Shown one piece after another: positions 46,190 through 58,487 of a stretch of DNA of 64,000 nt. The stretch is from the NCBI GenBank assembly GCA_029959085.1, contig JARWIR010000011.1, forward strand, positions 12,525,840 through 12,589,839, in the 5' to 3' direction. The DNA is from Nemophila menziesii. Its lineage: Eukaryota > Streptophyta > Magnoliopsida > Boraginales > Hydrophyllaceae. Position numbers and translations under genes: made by a program. Within the stretch, counting starts at the first letter, position 1. Every line of letters begins with the position of its first letter. The notes beneath the pieces are model-generated. The model ran no database searches. It worked only from the letters and a program-made list of their open reading frames with translations, and was not told the origin of the DNA.

Positions 46190-46716
46190 GATACGCTAAT
46201 TATTTAAATTGTATAATTCCTCCCACATATCTCTAAAAGCTGCAAGAGAGATTTTTTGATCTTCTGGAAATGAAACAAGTTCAAGGAAGCATTTCCCAAG
46301 CTTTTATTTTAATGCGTCTATACTAGGTTTCAGAGACTCACGAATATTGCTATTTATAGTAAAAAAGGCTTTAATTTATTTTACCCATGCTACCTCAAGG
46401 CTCCTTAAAAAGTGATCCACCTACGACTTTAAAATCTGCCACAATTTTTTACCACATGTCACCATTTCTCAGTTGTACTAAGATAAGATAAAATTACTGT
46501 ACCTTCTTCACTAGAAGGTCTTGAATCTTTGAAAGAAAATTTCTTAAAAGATAATTTCTTGAAACGAGTCATTGAAACTACATCATTCAATAAGTTAAAT
46601 TTTTACATATCTACTCCCCTAAACACATATCTTGATGTCAGCATAACTTTGTATCCATGTATAAAAAAAAATTCTTAGATTCAGACCATACATCATCAAA
46701 CACCAGCAATATAGGG
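46190..46716 (-). pseudogene. NLR NB-ARC fragment, unit 3
   Basis: Minus strand. Kinase-2 is complete here (PILLVFDDVW, 46,686-46,715), followed by decayed RNBS-B and RNBS-C, KVVGGSL, then KCFLELVSFPEDQKIS (RNBS-D) and FRDMWEELYN. Frames are interrupted several times. CFLELxSFPEDxKI suggests the RPW8-type (ADR1/NRG1) class. P-loop and LRR are missing. Confidence 0.75.
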
Positions 46717-49700
46717 CTATCCTAAAAAAGGCATCTACCATTTTGACAAAATTACCCATTATAAGCGCCCTGGATGAAAAGGAAAGACTCCTTCTAATAC
46801 AGGGTAGTATAATAACTCCAATTTTAGTACACTTGTTTTTTATTTTGAGATTTCTCTACACATTGGTATATTTTCTACTTCGAGATTGCTTCTACAAAAT
46901 AATCTAAAAGAATTCTCCATTCCTTTGTTTTCAATCAATCATATACTTGCAAGTGAGATCAATATATATGCCAGCTGTTTACAATTATTAACAATTTAAA
47001 TATCCAAGTTGAAATTGAGTTAATAAACATCAAGATGCTTCAGAAAACAACTAGTATAGAAGAATATTCTTGCTGAAAACTTAGAAATCTCACTCACAAA
47101 ATATTGAATTTGATCACAACCCGAGAAAAATCACATGGAATTACTTCAATGTATAATAAGGGTTTCTCCCTTTTGTCTCTTAGATCATCTGCAGCTACTG
47201 CGCTAAACAGATATTTATTGAAAAAAAATCAATTAAACAAGACAGTATAAGAGAAAGTTGCCCACTATAACATCCCCTTAATGAAATGAGAACATCACTG
47301 CTCATAGTTAAAAGCATCCTACTATCATAAATATGACAATTTTTAGATCTGTGTATAAAATTATACACACGAGTACAATTACACATAAATTTAAATTTAA
47401 TATCATTTTATTTTGTAGAGTTTAATTGAAAAGTGGTTTTTTTTTTAGACTTTGGCATTATCCTTGTGTAGGAGGAATCCTTGTGGCGATGTTATCTTTG
47501 CAGAAGATCAAATACTGGGGTGGGGTAGGGCGGATGTGAATTTGATATTGTTTTAGTAAATATAAGCTTGGAAGATGAGTTTGACTAACAAAAAGATTAA
47601 AAAAGGAAGATATAAGTTTGAAGTTTTATGATGAACGTTATGGATTATACTTGTTTTTATTGTCCAAAAAAAAGATTATACTTGTTTTTATTTTAAATGC
47701 CAGAAAAAAATGCTTTTTATCTCAAAATTTACCATTTTTTTATTGGTTTTATTAAAAAAATATTAAAATAATTTAATAGTTGTTAAAGGATAAAACAAAA
47801 ATAGATAATTATATTATATTAATATAAAAAAATATTTATAATATTATGTATATAATATTTATAATTACATATATATTTTTATTTTTATTAATAAAATCAA
47901 AATATAAACTTGAATATTGTATAAAAATAATTTGCGTGTGTAAGTATATTATTATACGTAAAAATAAAAATATATATTATTTTATATCCTTACTGCTATT
48001 GAATATACATTTATTTTAATCCAACAGGTTTATTATACTTATAGATATAGTTCTAGTTGACATGGAGATTTTACACATTATCATTGGGTGAAAAACTTGT
48101 TGAAATGATTCGAGGAAATACATATGTCAAACACACAAATCATAATAGAGAGACGAATTAATTCACAAATTTTATGAAAATAATTCCAATTCAGATTTTG
48201 AGACAACGAAATTTCAAGTCGTCAAAAACTAGATTAGGATTAATGATTTAAGTATAATTATCGGTGTATGACCACTTAAGTTGGTCAAGTATAAATCTTA
48301 TTAATAGTAAATGAATCAATGAGACAAGTTCTCCTATTTGGTTTTAATTTACAAATTTGGAATGCATTTACAGTGGTAAGTTCTAAAATCTTGAATATCA
48401 TTATTTAAAAATGATCTATTTGAAATCTCACGCAAGTGTAAATGAATAGGCAAGCGCCCGAGGAAAGTAACCTACCATAAAATTATTTTAAAAATAAGAG
48501 TCCAAAAGCAATGACGTTGAAAGAAAAATACATGATTATGAACGTTAGAAGATAAAAAAGACTCCTATGATAATTGATTGTTTAGAAAATACTCGCACAA
48601 TCAACAAACGACAAGAAAACAAAAACCAAAAAATGGATCAAAATACAAAACAATTGTAATCAACTCCATAAAAAATAGAACTCTTACATAGAAATCAAAG
48701 CAACAAAGCTAACTACCACTCATACTTAAATATTCTAATAAATAAATTTCACAATATTTGTAAGATAAATTAATTGAAAATAATTCTACTAAAAAATTAA
48801 TTAACTGAGAATATTTAGTCAAATAATAAGATAAGTTGATAATCATGTCTAATAAAAACACGATGACCTAGAAAATTGACCTCTTGGCCCATAGCCCATA
48901 AACCCAAGTCAATATAAATTATCAGATCCTATCTTAACCTTAAAAAATGTCTTACTTTAAATTTCTTGATCAATTATATCGAATGTCAAAGTCTACTCTG
49001 TCCTCTCTCATGCTACATTTGTTTTATTCATCGAACCTGAATCTGAATAGGTATGTGTTTTTGAGGTGCTTTCTAAAAAAATAAAATAATTGCCTATTTT
49101 TATTACGGGGGTGGGGGTAGCTGGATCCGCAAGTGTATATAATAATTAGTAATTTTAAAGGGAAACTAAAATATTAATTTGGCTAATTAAGTATAATTAT
49201 TTGTGTTGTTTATTGTTTAATTGTACTCAGATATATTATTATATATTTTTTTTTTTGTTAATAACTTTTCTGTTGCATCTATTAAAAAATTAGATTAATA
49301 AATAGTTTTAATATAATTTTAATTTAGGGTATTCATTTCGTTATAACAATCAAATCATTATTAGATGTAATTTTGATAGTGAAATTCAATGAGATGTGTA
49401 TAAAAAAATATTTAATATATATTCTTATATTTTGCACAGGACCTCGTGTCAAGAATAATATTATTACAGACAAAATGAAAAAAGAATAAGATTGTTGGAC
49501 ATGCCATTTCAATCAACCACCACAATCCACTTAGTTGTTGAGGTAAGATTTTTGTTAGTTCATATTAAAAATTTGTAGATTTTTATATTTTTTCTAAAGG
49601 CAGTGTGTAGTATTAGCAGTTTAAGTGACATTTTCTATTTCTTGTATAATTGGATGAAAAAGTAGTAGACTAATATTAATTGATAAATGCACATAAGTCA

Positions 49701-50349
49701 TTAAGTTATTTGGTGCTCATCCTAATTAGGTTTTTCAATTTTTAAGCCATGAATTAATTTATTTTTATGTTAAAAAAAAAACTTATTATATTATGTTAAA
49801 AAATTATTAGTTATATTTAATTGATCTATCTTTTGGCATATTATGATGCTTTATTGTCAAACTAATTTTTTTAATATATATGATTCTGATGATATAATAA
49901 AAAACTATTCAGATTGAAAATTGACTAAATTATAACTAATGGATTGTCTTAATATTCTGGATACACTTACATTTTCTCTATTCAATATAACTTCTATATT
50001 TATTAATTTTTATGTGTGGAATAATCAGTTCAACAACAAATTTTACTTGTTAATTGTTTATTCTATCTGTTCAATTAGTTGCTATTTTTTAATATGGTCG
50101 GGTTGTATTGAATGAGAGAGATCTATTGCTTTTGTATATATGACTTAGTTATTCTCTATAGTTTATTTTTTTAATTGAAAAATGGGTCCCTATGTTATGT
50201 TAAATAGAAAAAGATATCCATGTTATACATTAAAATTAACATTACAAATATACCATCCATGCAGGTATATTAGCTAAATTCGGAATAACATACATTTATG
50301 TTGTACTTCATGATTCACAAGTAATATACTTCATGATTCGAAACTAAGA
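46717..50349. other. AT-rich body of unit 3
   Basis: No gene recognised. Homologous to 30,061-33,479, with small indels; unit 3 and unit 4 share insertions such as 'aatttaaatatcca' (46,993 and 54,278) that units 1 and 2 lack. Confidence 0.6.
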
Positions 50350-50580
50350 AGCGATGTGGGCGTCGATAAAAATTTGTTGAAAGTGTGGCTACACAATAAC
50401 AAAGACACTTGGAAAAAAACACACTTCTGCTTGCACTTCAGCTTCCGTTTCTGCCACCCCTATCACCACCACCACCACCTCCGTTGCACCAAAGTTTTGA
50501 AGCCGCTAGAAGGGTATCAACATTGGTGTTGAGACTCAAGCACAAGTGAGAAGTCTCGTGGTAATCGTGTGGTGTAGAGA
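50350..50580 (+). pseudogene. ZF-HD homeobox gene 3' fragment, unit 3
   Basis: Homologous to the unit 1 and 2 fragments: GVDK, then LLKVWLHNNK, then damage (a deletion in the ATLG part and before GVDK, where 'agattgaagccctttgcaa' is lost). An Ala/Ser/Thr-rich tail and the flank follow. Confidence 0.75.
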
Positions 50581-51330
50581 CTGCTTCTTTGTTGGGTTTG
50601 GTTGTTTGAGTTTTTTTCCTTTTTCTATTTCAGTTTAACCGGTTAAAAAATTCAATGAAAAAATCATAATAGTGTTTTAAGGTTTAGAGGTACCATTTAG
50701 AGAAGGTAAATTTAATTAGTTCGTTTAAATCTCTAGAGTTATGTTCACTTGTCCTCTTAGTTCTCACCTAAGTTAAACTAAACCATTTTCACAGCGTATG
50801 TAACTTCTATTTTAGTTTAATATACATAATTACTTTTTTCGAAATAAGGGGCCTAATTTAAATTTTAACTTATAACATTCGAATTCCCAGATTCTGGTTC
50901 GAGTAACGCTGAAAACCCATAAAAAATCTTCAAGGATTGATTCATAAAAATATATTTCTTGGCAAAAAATAACTAAAATAATATGTACATAGGTAATACC
51001 TTTGTAAAATATTAGCAGTAAATTATGTATAAATAATTTTGTATTATACCAAATTATGGACATAAACAGTAATAGCAAGAGAACATAATCGATTAATTAA
51101 AAAATCATGTGATATAATAAAGGAGTTATGCATTGATGAAGAGACTGTGAAAGTAACCGCAAGAAATCTTCCAATAGTTTGTTAATAACTGGAAACTCTA
51201 TTTGATACAGCAAGCTAACATGTTTGCTCCTTGTATTTAATCCATTTATTCCTTCTTGTAAAATTTATAATATAAGTGACTAAATTGTCAAAAAATTAAA
51301 AGGACTATATTGGTCATTTCACCTTCTTTC
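50581..51330. other. 3' flank of ZF-HD fragment, unit 3
   Basis: Matches 33,717-34,423 and 42,280-42,970. No gene. Confidence 0.55.
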
Positions 51331-52365
51331 TTTCTTTATCTAATTTATGTTTTGTGATGTTTGACTGTGTCACAAAACGAATTAAGAGACTAGTGCTCAC
51401 CGATCATCTATATCGGAGATTGATACAGTATGAAGTTGAAAAAAAAGAGAAATGAAAGTAAACTTAAAAATCAAGTATTATTTAGAGGCTTCCCCCCTAA
51501 GTCTACCTTGACGGGAGTTAGGAGGAATACAAAATCATGGTTATTGTGTATGTATTATAAAATTCTCCCTTATATAATAATCATAAAACAAGGTTGGTGG
51601 GGATTACTTGCTAGTTCTCGAGCTAAACTCTCATAAATCTTCTCTTCCATATGTTATTTTTATGTCGTTGCTTTTATTTATTCAAATTAGTGATTAATTT
51701 TTTAAAGTCATAAAACCAAATACATATTTTAGTGTCTTTATCGTATTATCTTATCAATTTCTTCTATTGGACTAAGTAATTGAATTATTTATAGCTTACT
51801 TTCATAGATCCTGAGAATGAATCTTAGTTATCAATTATAACTTGATAAAGATCTGTGCATTTGTAGTGAGTTTCTCGTAGTGGTATAAGGTGTTTGTTCT
51901 TTTATTTATAACATTATTTTACCATACCCTCGCAACCACCAGGTTATACTTAGTTCCTTGTGTTTGTAATAGCACAAATCTTTGCTTCAATTTTGCGAAG
52001 TGGTTGTAAAGGGTTTTGTGTTCTAACCCCAGGTTAAAGAGACATGAAGATTAACTGAGAATCTTGCAAATACTAAGTTGGACACATAAGGTAGTAGAGT
52101 AGGAAAACTAAACCATTCTACATCGTTGTGTATATTTCTTTCCCTACACTCTTTACAATCCCCACTCTATATGTTCGATTAAATTATTGTATGAATATTT
52201 CATCTCTTAGTATCTATTAAATTTCTTCAAATTATGGTATTCTAGATAACTTACAGAATAATATCTTATATTGTCTTTAAATTTTATCTACTTGAAATAA
52301 AATCAGCTTATTAATTTTCATAGTCATATTTAATCCAGTTTCCAGGACTTATATTGAATATTAGT
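51331..52365 (+). mobile_element. degenerate copia LTR, unit 4
   Basis: Second copy of the LTR at 42,990-44,016, about 90% similar by eye, again followed by the primer site (52,366-52,378, TGGTATCAAATCC) and gag. Confidence 0.6.
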
Positions 52366-52421
52366 TGGTATCAAATCCTAGCTCTATTTTTTACTTAACA
52401 TTTTCTAGAGTAGAAACAACA

Positions 52422-52685
52422 TGGATACTAACCAACCCGAAGGTTCATGCTCTACTAGACCTCCGCTTTTTTCGAGTATAAACTACTTTGAGTGGGAGAA
52501 GAGAAATGATATTATATCAAAGGATTGACTATATTTTATGGATGGTTATCAAAGATGGTATTCAGGTTCCTTTTCAATATGAAACTGTTAAAAATGATGA
52601 GGTAACTTCTAAATATAGTATTTCTTTATCAAACGGTGATACTAGTGAGAAAGATAGTCATGATGCTTTTAATTATCTTATATAA
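52422..52685 (+). pseudogene. copia gag remnant with large internal deletion, unit 4
   Basis: Starts as in unit 3 (MDTNQPEGSCSTRPP) and then, after GIQVPFQYETV, jumps directly to the gag end (KNDEVTSKYSISLSNGDTS). About 950 bp present in unit 3 are missing. A 1-bp shift separates the start from the open piece 52,488-52,685. Confidence 0.8.
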
Positions 52686-53013
52686 CTCACTACATTATTA
52701 GAATATCATGCACAAACTTATAACTAATTTTTTACGTGAAAAAGTAATTCTCGACATGTAAAGAACTTTAACAATTTTTTACATGGTGTTAGTTGTATTG
52801 GTAAAAAGAAGTAGTACTCATTATCGAGGTCTTGATTGGAAACTTTTTTTTCATTTTGGAAACTAAAAGCACTTCTGAATGGAAGCAACTCTTTTAGAAA
52901 AATATTAATTATTTAGAAAAGTATTAAAAGTGTTTTAAAGGGGCTTATAAGTATAATTTTCAAACATACTTTCATTATTATTTTCACGTTGTGTTTTTGT
53001 TGATATTATTTAT

Positions 53014-53340
53014 GTATTGAACAAGAAAATAGAGATTTGGTGACACAATTTTTATCCTTTACCGTCTATATTGGCGGGTCGCCATATATATTGTCGACGA
53101 TCTACGCTATTTTCGTTTTTGTAATACCGACGCTTTCGGTACATCGTCTCTATTATGTGTTGTTATTATGGACGTATATAACAAAGCGTCACCTACACCA
53201 GAAGCATCGGCAAATAGGTTATAGGGTTTGCGGACGCTTTACCTCATAGCTTCGGCAAACGGGTTATAGGTTTTGCGGACGCTTTACCACATAACGTCAG
53301 CAAATGGGCTATAGATTTTGCAGAGGCTGTAATACATAGA
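53014..53340. repeat. GC-rich subterminal-repeat-like block, unit 4
   Basis: Same block. It shows three clear tandem copies of 'cggcaaa-ggttatag-tttgcggacgctttacc' with a 44-46 bp period (53,205-53,335). Confidence 0.45.
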
Positions 53341-53526
53341 TTCGAGAAATGGGTAGAATAATTGTTGACACATTGACACTTTGCGTGGCTAATTATTGCA
53401 AATAAATGTTGACATAAATAAATTATGTGTTACGAAATATTTTAAATATATATTAACACATAATTTATAATTTTTCCTCAAATTATACAAAGAAAGTACA
53501 TATTGGTGAAGTTACTTCTTTCGTAA

Positions 53527-53979
53527 CAGAGATTTTTTTTCTTCCGGAAATGAAACAAGTTCAATGAAGCATTTCCAAAGCTTTTATTTTATTACGTCTA
53601 TACTAGGTTTTAGAGACTCGTGAATATTTCTATTTGTATTAAAAAAGGCTTTAATTTATTTTACACATGCCACCTCAAGGCTCCTTAGAAAGTGATCCAC
53701 TTACGACTTTGAATCCGCCACAGCTTTTTACCACCTGTCACCACTTCTCAATTGTACTAAGATAAGATAAAAATTTTGTCCTTCTTCACTAGAAAGTCTT
53801 GAATCTTTAAAAGAAAATTTCTTGAAAAGAGTCACTGAAACTACATCATTCAATAAGTTCAATTTTTACGTATTTAGTCCCCTAAACACATATCTTGACG
53901 TCAGTATAACTTTGTATCCAGGTATTAAAAAAATTACTTAGATTCAGACCATACATCATCAAACACCAGCAAGATAGGG
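53527..53979 (-). pseudogene. NLR NB-ARC fragment, unit 4
   Basis: The most readable copy for kinase-2 and RNBS-B: PILLVFDDVWSESK (53,937-53,978), then IPGYKVILTSRYVF, then LNLLNDVVSVTLFKKFSFKD (RNBS-C), CGGF and KVV (GLPL, with PLAL missing), SLSKEP. The RNBS-D/MW part is cut by a deletion of about 120 bp relative to unit 3. The motif order kinase-2, RNBS-B, RNBS-C, GLPL identifies an NB-ARC domain. Confidence 0.8.
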
Positions 53980-56900
53980 CTTTCCTAAAAAAAGGTATCT
54001 ACCATTTTGAAAAAATTGCCCATTATAAGCGCCCCTGGATGAAAAGTAAAGACTCCTTCTAAGACACGGGCAGTATTATAACTCCAATTTTCGTACACTT
54101 GTTTTCTAATTTGAGATTTCTACACACATGGGTATATTTTCTACTTCAAGATTGCTTCCACAAAATATTCTAAATAAATTCTCCATTCCTTTTTTTCCAA
54201 ATCAAACATATATCAACCAAAACTGTATTTGCAAGTGAGATCAATATATATGCCAAATGTTTAAAATTATTAACAATTTAAATATCCAATTCAAAATTGA
54301 GTTAATAAACATCAAGATGCTTCAGAAAACAACTAGTATAGAAGGATATTCTTGCTGAAAACTCAGAAATTTCACTCACGAAATATAGAATTTGATCGAA
54401 CGTGCCACAACCCGAGAAAAATCACTTGGAATTACTTCAATGCATAATAAGGATTTCTCCCTTTGTATCTTAGATCATCTGCAGCCACTGCGCTAAATGG
54501 ATATTTATTGCAACAAAATCAATTAAACAACACAGTATAAAAGAAAATTTCCCACTCTAACATCCCCTTAATGAAATTAGAACATCACTGTTCCTAGGTA
54601 AAAGCATCCTACTATCATAAATATGAAAAATTTCGAATATGTGTATAAAATTATACACATGAGTGCAATTACACGTGAATTATATCATTTTATATTGTAG
54701 AGTTTAATTAAAAAGTTAATTTTTTTAGACCAGGGCATTATCCTTGTGGCAATGTTATAAGAGCAAATACTGGGGGTGGGTGGGGTGAGTGTGAATATGA
54801 TAATTTTTTAGTAAATATAAGCTTGGAAGATGAGTTTGACTAACAAAAAGAATAAAAAAAGGAAGAAAATAGTTTAAAGTTTTATGATTAACGTTATGTA
54901 TTATACTTATTTTTGTTGTCCAAAAAAAAGACTATACTTGTTTTTTATTTTAACTGCCCAAAAAATGCTTTTTATCTCAAAATATATTATTTTATTTTTT
55001 ATTGGTTTAATTAAAAAAATATTAAAACAATTTAATATTTGTTAAAGGATAAAACATAAATAGATAGTTATATTATATTAAAATTAAAAAATATATATTG
55101 TATTATGTATATAATATTTATAATTATATATATATATTTGTTTAAGTTAATAAAATCAAAATATAAATTTGAATATTGTATAAAAATAATTTCCGTGTGA
55201 AAGTATATTATTATACGTGACAATAAACATATAATATTTTATATACTTAATGCTAGTGAAAAAATATTTATTTTAATCTAACTAGGTTATTATACTTATA
55301 GATAGAGTTTTAGTTGACATGGAGAATTTACACATTATCATTGGGTGAAAAACTTGTTGAAATGATTTGAGAAAATACACATGTCAAATAGACAAATCAT
55401 AATAAAGCAACGAATTAATTCACAAATTTTATGAAAATAATTCCAATTAAGATTTTGAGACTGTGAAATCTTAGTTCGTCAATAACTAGATTATAATTAC
55501 TTATTTAAGTATAATTATAGGTGTTGACCACTTTAGTTGGCCAAGTATAAAACTTATTAATAGTAAATGAATCAATGAGACAAGTTCTCCCATTTGGTTT
55601 TAATTTACAAATTTGGAATATATTTACTGTGGTAAGTTCTAATGTCTTGAACATCATTATTTAAAATGATCTATTTTAAATCTCACGCAAGTGTAAATGA
55701 ATAGACGATGGCCCGAGAAAAGTAACCTACGAACAGATGAAATTATTTTTAAAAAAAGTCCAAAAGTAATGACAGTTGAAAGAAAAATACAACAATGGAT
55801 CAAAATAATAAAAATCCTAATCAACTCCATAAAAAAATACTCTTACATAGAAATCAAAACAACAAAGCTAACTACAACTCATACTTAAATATTCTTAAAA
55901 AATAAATTACATTATAGTTGTAAGATAAATTAATTGAACATAATTATACTAAAAAATTAATTAATCGAGAATATATAATCAAATAATAAGATAAATTGAT
56001 ACTCGTGTCTAACAACAACACGGCCTAGAAAACTAACCTCTTGGTCCATAACCCATAAACCGAAACAATTTTAAATTATCAGATCCTATCTTAACCTAAA
56101 AAAATGTCATACTTTATATTTTCGATCGACTATATGGTCTATCTTCTCTCATGCTAATTTGTATGTGTTTTTTATGTAATTGATTTTATTAGAGATTATT
56201 TTCTAAAAAATAAAATAATTGTCTAATTTTATTACGGGGTGGGGGTAACCTGCCCAGATCCGCCATGTATATAATAATTAGTAATTTTAAAGCTAAAGAA
56301 AAATATTAATTTGGCTAGTTAAGTATAATTATTTGTGTTGTTTTTTATTTAATTGTACTTAGATGTATTATTATATATTTTAGTATTTTCTTAGTAACTT
56401 TTCTGTTGCATATATTCAAAAATTAGATTAATAAATAATTATAACATAATTTTAATTTAGGGTGTTCATTCAGTTATAGAAATCAAATCATTATTTGATG
56501 TAATTTTGTTAGTGAAATTTAATGAGATGTGTATAAAAAATATTTAACGTATATTCCTATATTTTTTTTCACAGGACTTCACATCAAGAATAATATTATT
56601 ACAGACAACAAGAAAAAAGAATAAGATTGTTGGACATGCCATTTTAATCAACCACCACAATCTACTTAATTAAGATTCTTGTTAGTTTAAATTAAAATTT
56701 TGTAGATTTTTATCTTTTTTCTAAAGGCAGTGTGCAGTATTAACAGTTTAAGTGATATTTTCCATTTCTTGTATAATTGGATAAAATATTAGCAGACTAA
56801 TATTGATTAATAAATGCACACAACACAAAGTGTTGTTTGGTGCTCATCCTAATTAGGTTTTTAAATTTTTAAACCATGAATTAATTTATTTTTTTGTTAT

Positions 56901-57477
56901 AAAAACAAGTTATTATTTATGTTAAACAATTATTAGTTATATTTAATTGATCTGTCTTTTGGCATATTATGTTGATTTATTGTCAAACTAATTTTTTTAA
57001 TATAAATGATTTTGATGATATAATAAAAACTATCAGATTGAAAATTGCCTAACTTCTAACTAATGGATTGTCTCAATTTTCTCGATACACTCACATTTTC
57101 TCTATTCAATATTACTTCTATATTTATAATTTTCTTTGTGGAATAATGAGTTCAATGACAAAGTTTACTTGTTAAATACTGATTCCACCAGTTTAATTAG
57201 TTAATATTTTTTAATATGGTCAGTTGTATTGAATGAGAGAGATTTACTGCTTTTGTATATATTATTTAGTTATTCTCTATAGTTTATTTTTGTGTTAATT
57301 GAAAAATGGGTCCCTATATTATGTGAAATAGCAAAAGATATTCGTGTTATACAGTAAGATTAACATTACAAATATACCATCCATCCAGGTATATTAGCTA
57401 AATTTGGAATAACATACATTTATGTTGTACTTCATGATTCACAAGTAATATACTTCATGATACAAAACTAAGAAGAC
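53980..57477. other. AT-rich body of unit 4
   Basis: No gene recognised. Homologous to the bodies of the other units. The end part (56,900-57,480) is closer to unit 1 (32,900-33,480) than to unit 3. Confidence 0.55.
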
Positions 57478-57666
57478 ATTGAAGCCCTTTGCAATGATGT
57501 GGGCGTCGATGAAACTGTGTTGAAATTGTGGCTACACTATAACAAAGCCACACTTGGAAAAAAAGAACACACTTCGGCTTCCGCTTCTGCTTCCGCCACC
57601 CCAATCACCACCACCACCACCTCTATTGATCCAATGTTTCGCAGCCGCAAGAAGGGTATCAACATT
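57478..57666 (+). pseudogene. ZF-HD homeobox gene 3' fragment, unit 4, cut by CACTA
   Basis: EIEALCND, then GVDETVLKLWLHYNKATLGKK, then TSASASASATPITTTTTS and RSRKKGIN. The frame is open until the CACTA end starts at 57,667. K of GVDK is E here. Shares LWLHYNK with unit 1. Confidence 0.8.
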
Positions 57667-57684
57667 CACTACTACGCGTAAGGC

Positions 57685-58050
57685 TTCTAGCGACTACATG
57701 AGTAGTCGCTGATGATAAGAAAAGTAGTCGCGAGAAATAGATTCAAAGATCTAACGACTACTTGTAGTCGTTAAAAATTAGTCGCGAGAAACTAGTCGTT
57801 AGAAGTTATAACCCTTACGACTACACGCGAAGAAGTAGTCGTTAGAGACTGTGGCATTACTAACGACTACGTTGTAGTCGTTAGATAGCGTTTCTTCTAG
57901 CGACTACTAAGTAGTCGTTATTATGGTAATTATCAACGACTACATTGTAGTCGAGAAAAGAAAGATTTATTAACGACTACTCTGTAGTCGTTATTATTCT
58001 AATAGATAGCGACTACTTCATGTAGTCAATAACGACTACTTGTAATCGCT
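57685..58050. repeat. left subterminal repeats of the CACTA element
   Basis: About 18 copies of the 7-mer CGACTAC or its complement GTAGTCG, mostly arranged as head-to-head pairs (CGACTAC-4 to 5 bp-GTAGTCG) that form palindromes about 20 bp long with TAA/TAG flanks. In En/Spm elements such motifs bind the TNPA-type protein; the same role is inferred here. Confidence 0.85.
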
Positions 58051-58487
58051 ATTAATAAAAAAAAATTTAAAAAAAATATACAATTTTCGAATTATTTTTA
58101 ATTACAGTATTGTAATTAAAAATAATTCGTAAATCGTATTTTTTTATTTTTTTTAAATACAATTAATAAATAAAAATACAATTAATAAATAAAAAATACA
58201 ATTAATAATTCAAAGTAATTAATTAAGATATATAATTAAACAAAATCCAACCATATTCAATACCAAGTCAAAGTCAAGTCAAAGTCTAACCAAACCAAAT
58301 AAAAATAAATTAAAAGTCTTAATACAAAACCGATAAATAGATAATAAGATAAACACCAACAGTTACGACTAGAATCTGAGCCGGGTGTAAACATCTTCTT
58401 CATTCTCGGGCTCGTCATCATCTTCACCATCATCACTACTACTATCATCATCATCTTTGATGGGGTCTCGCCTTTCTCTGCCCTCAA

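Larger units (their letters stand above)
42971..51330. repeat. composite tandem unit 3
   Basis: Third and most complete copy: copia LTR and primer site, gag, GC-rich block, antisense NB-ARC piece, AT-rich body, ZF-HD fragment and flank. The left edge at about 42,971 is set by the deletion point seen between units 1 and 2. It is clearly more diverged from units 1 and 2 than they are from each other. Confidence 0.85.
51331..57666. repeat. composite tandem unit 4
   Basis: Fourth copy, with copia LTR, shortened gag, GC-rich block, NB-ARC piece, AT-rich body and ZF-HD fragment. It is cut at 57,666 by the CACTA element; the rest of the unit is not found on the other side within the window. Confidence 0.85.

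Noticed and set aside
58257..58487. 76-codon ORF after the transposase stop
   Set aside because: Met-rich shadow of the acidic-tail frame; not a gene of its own.
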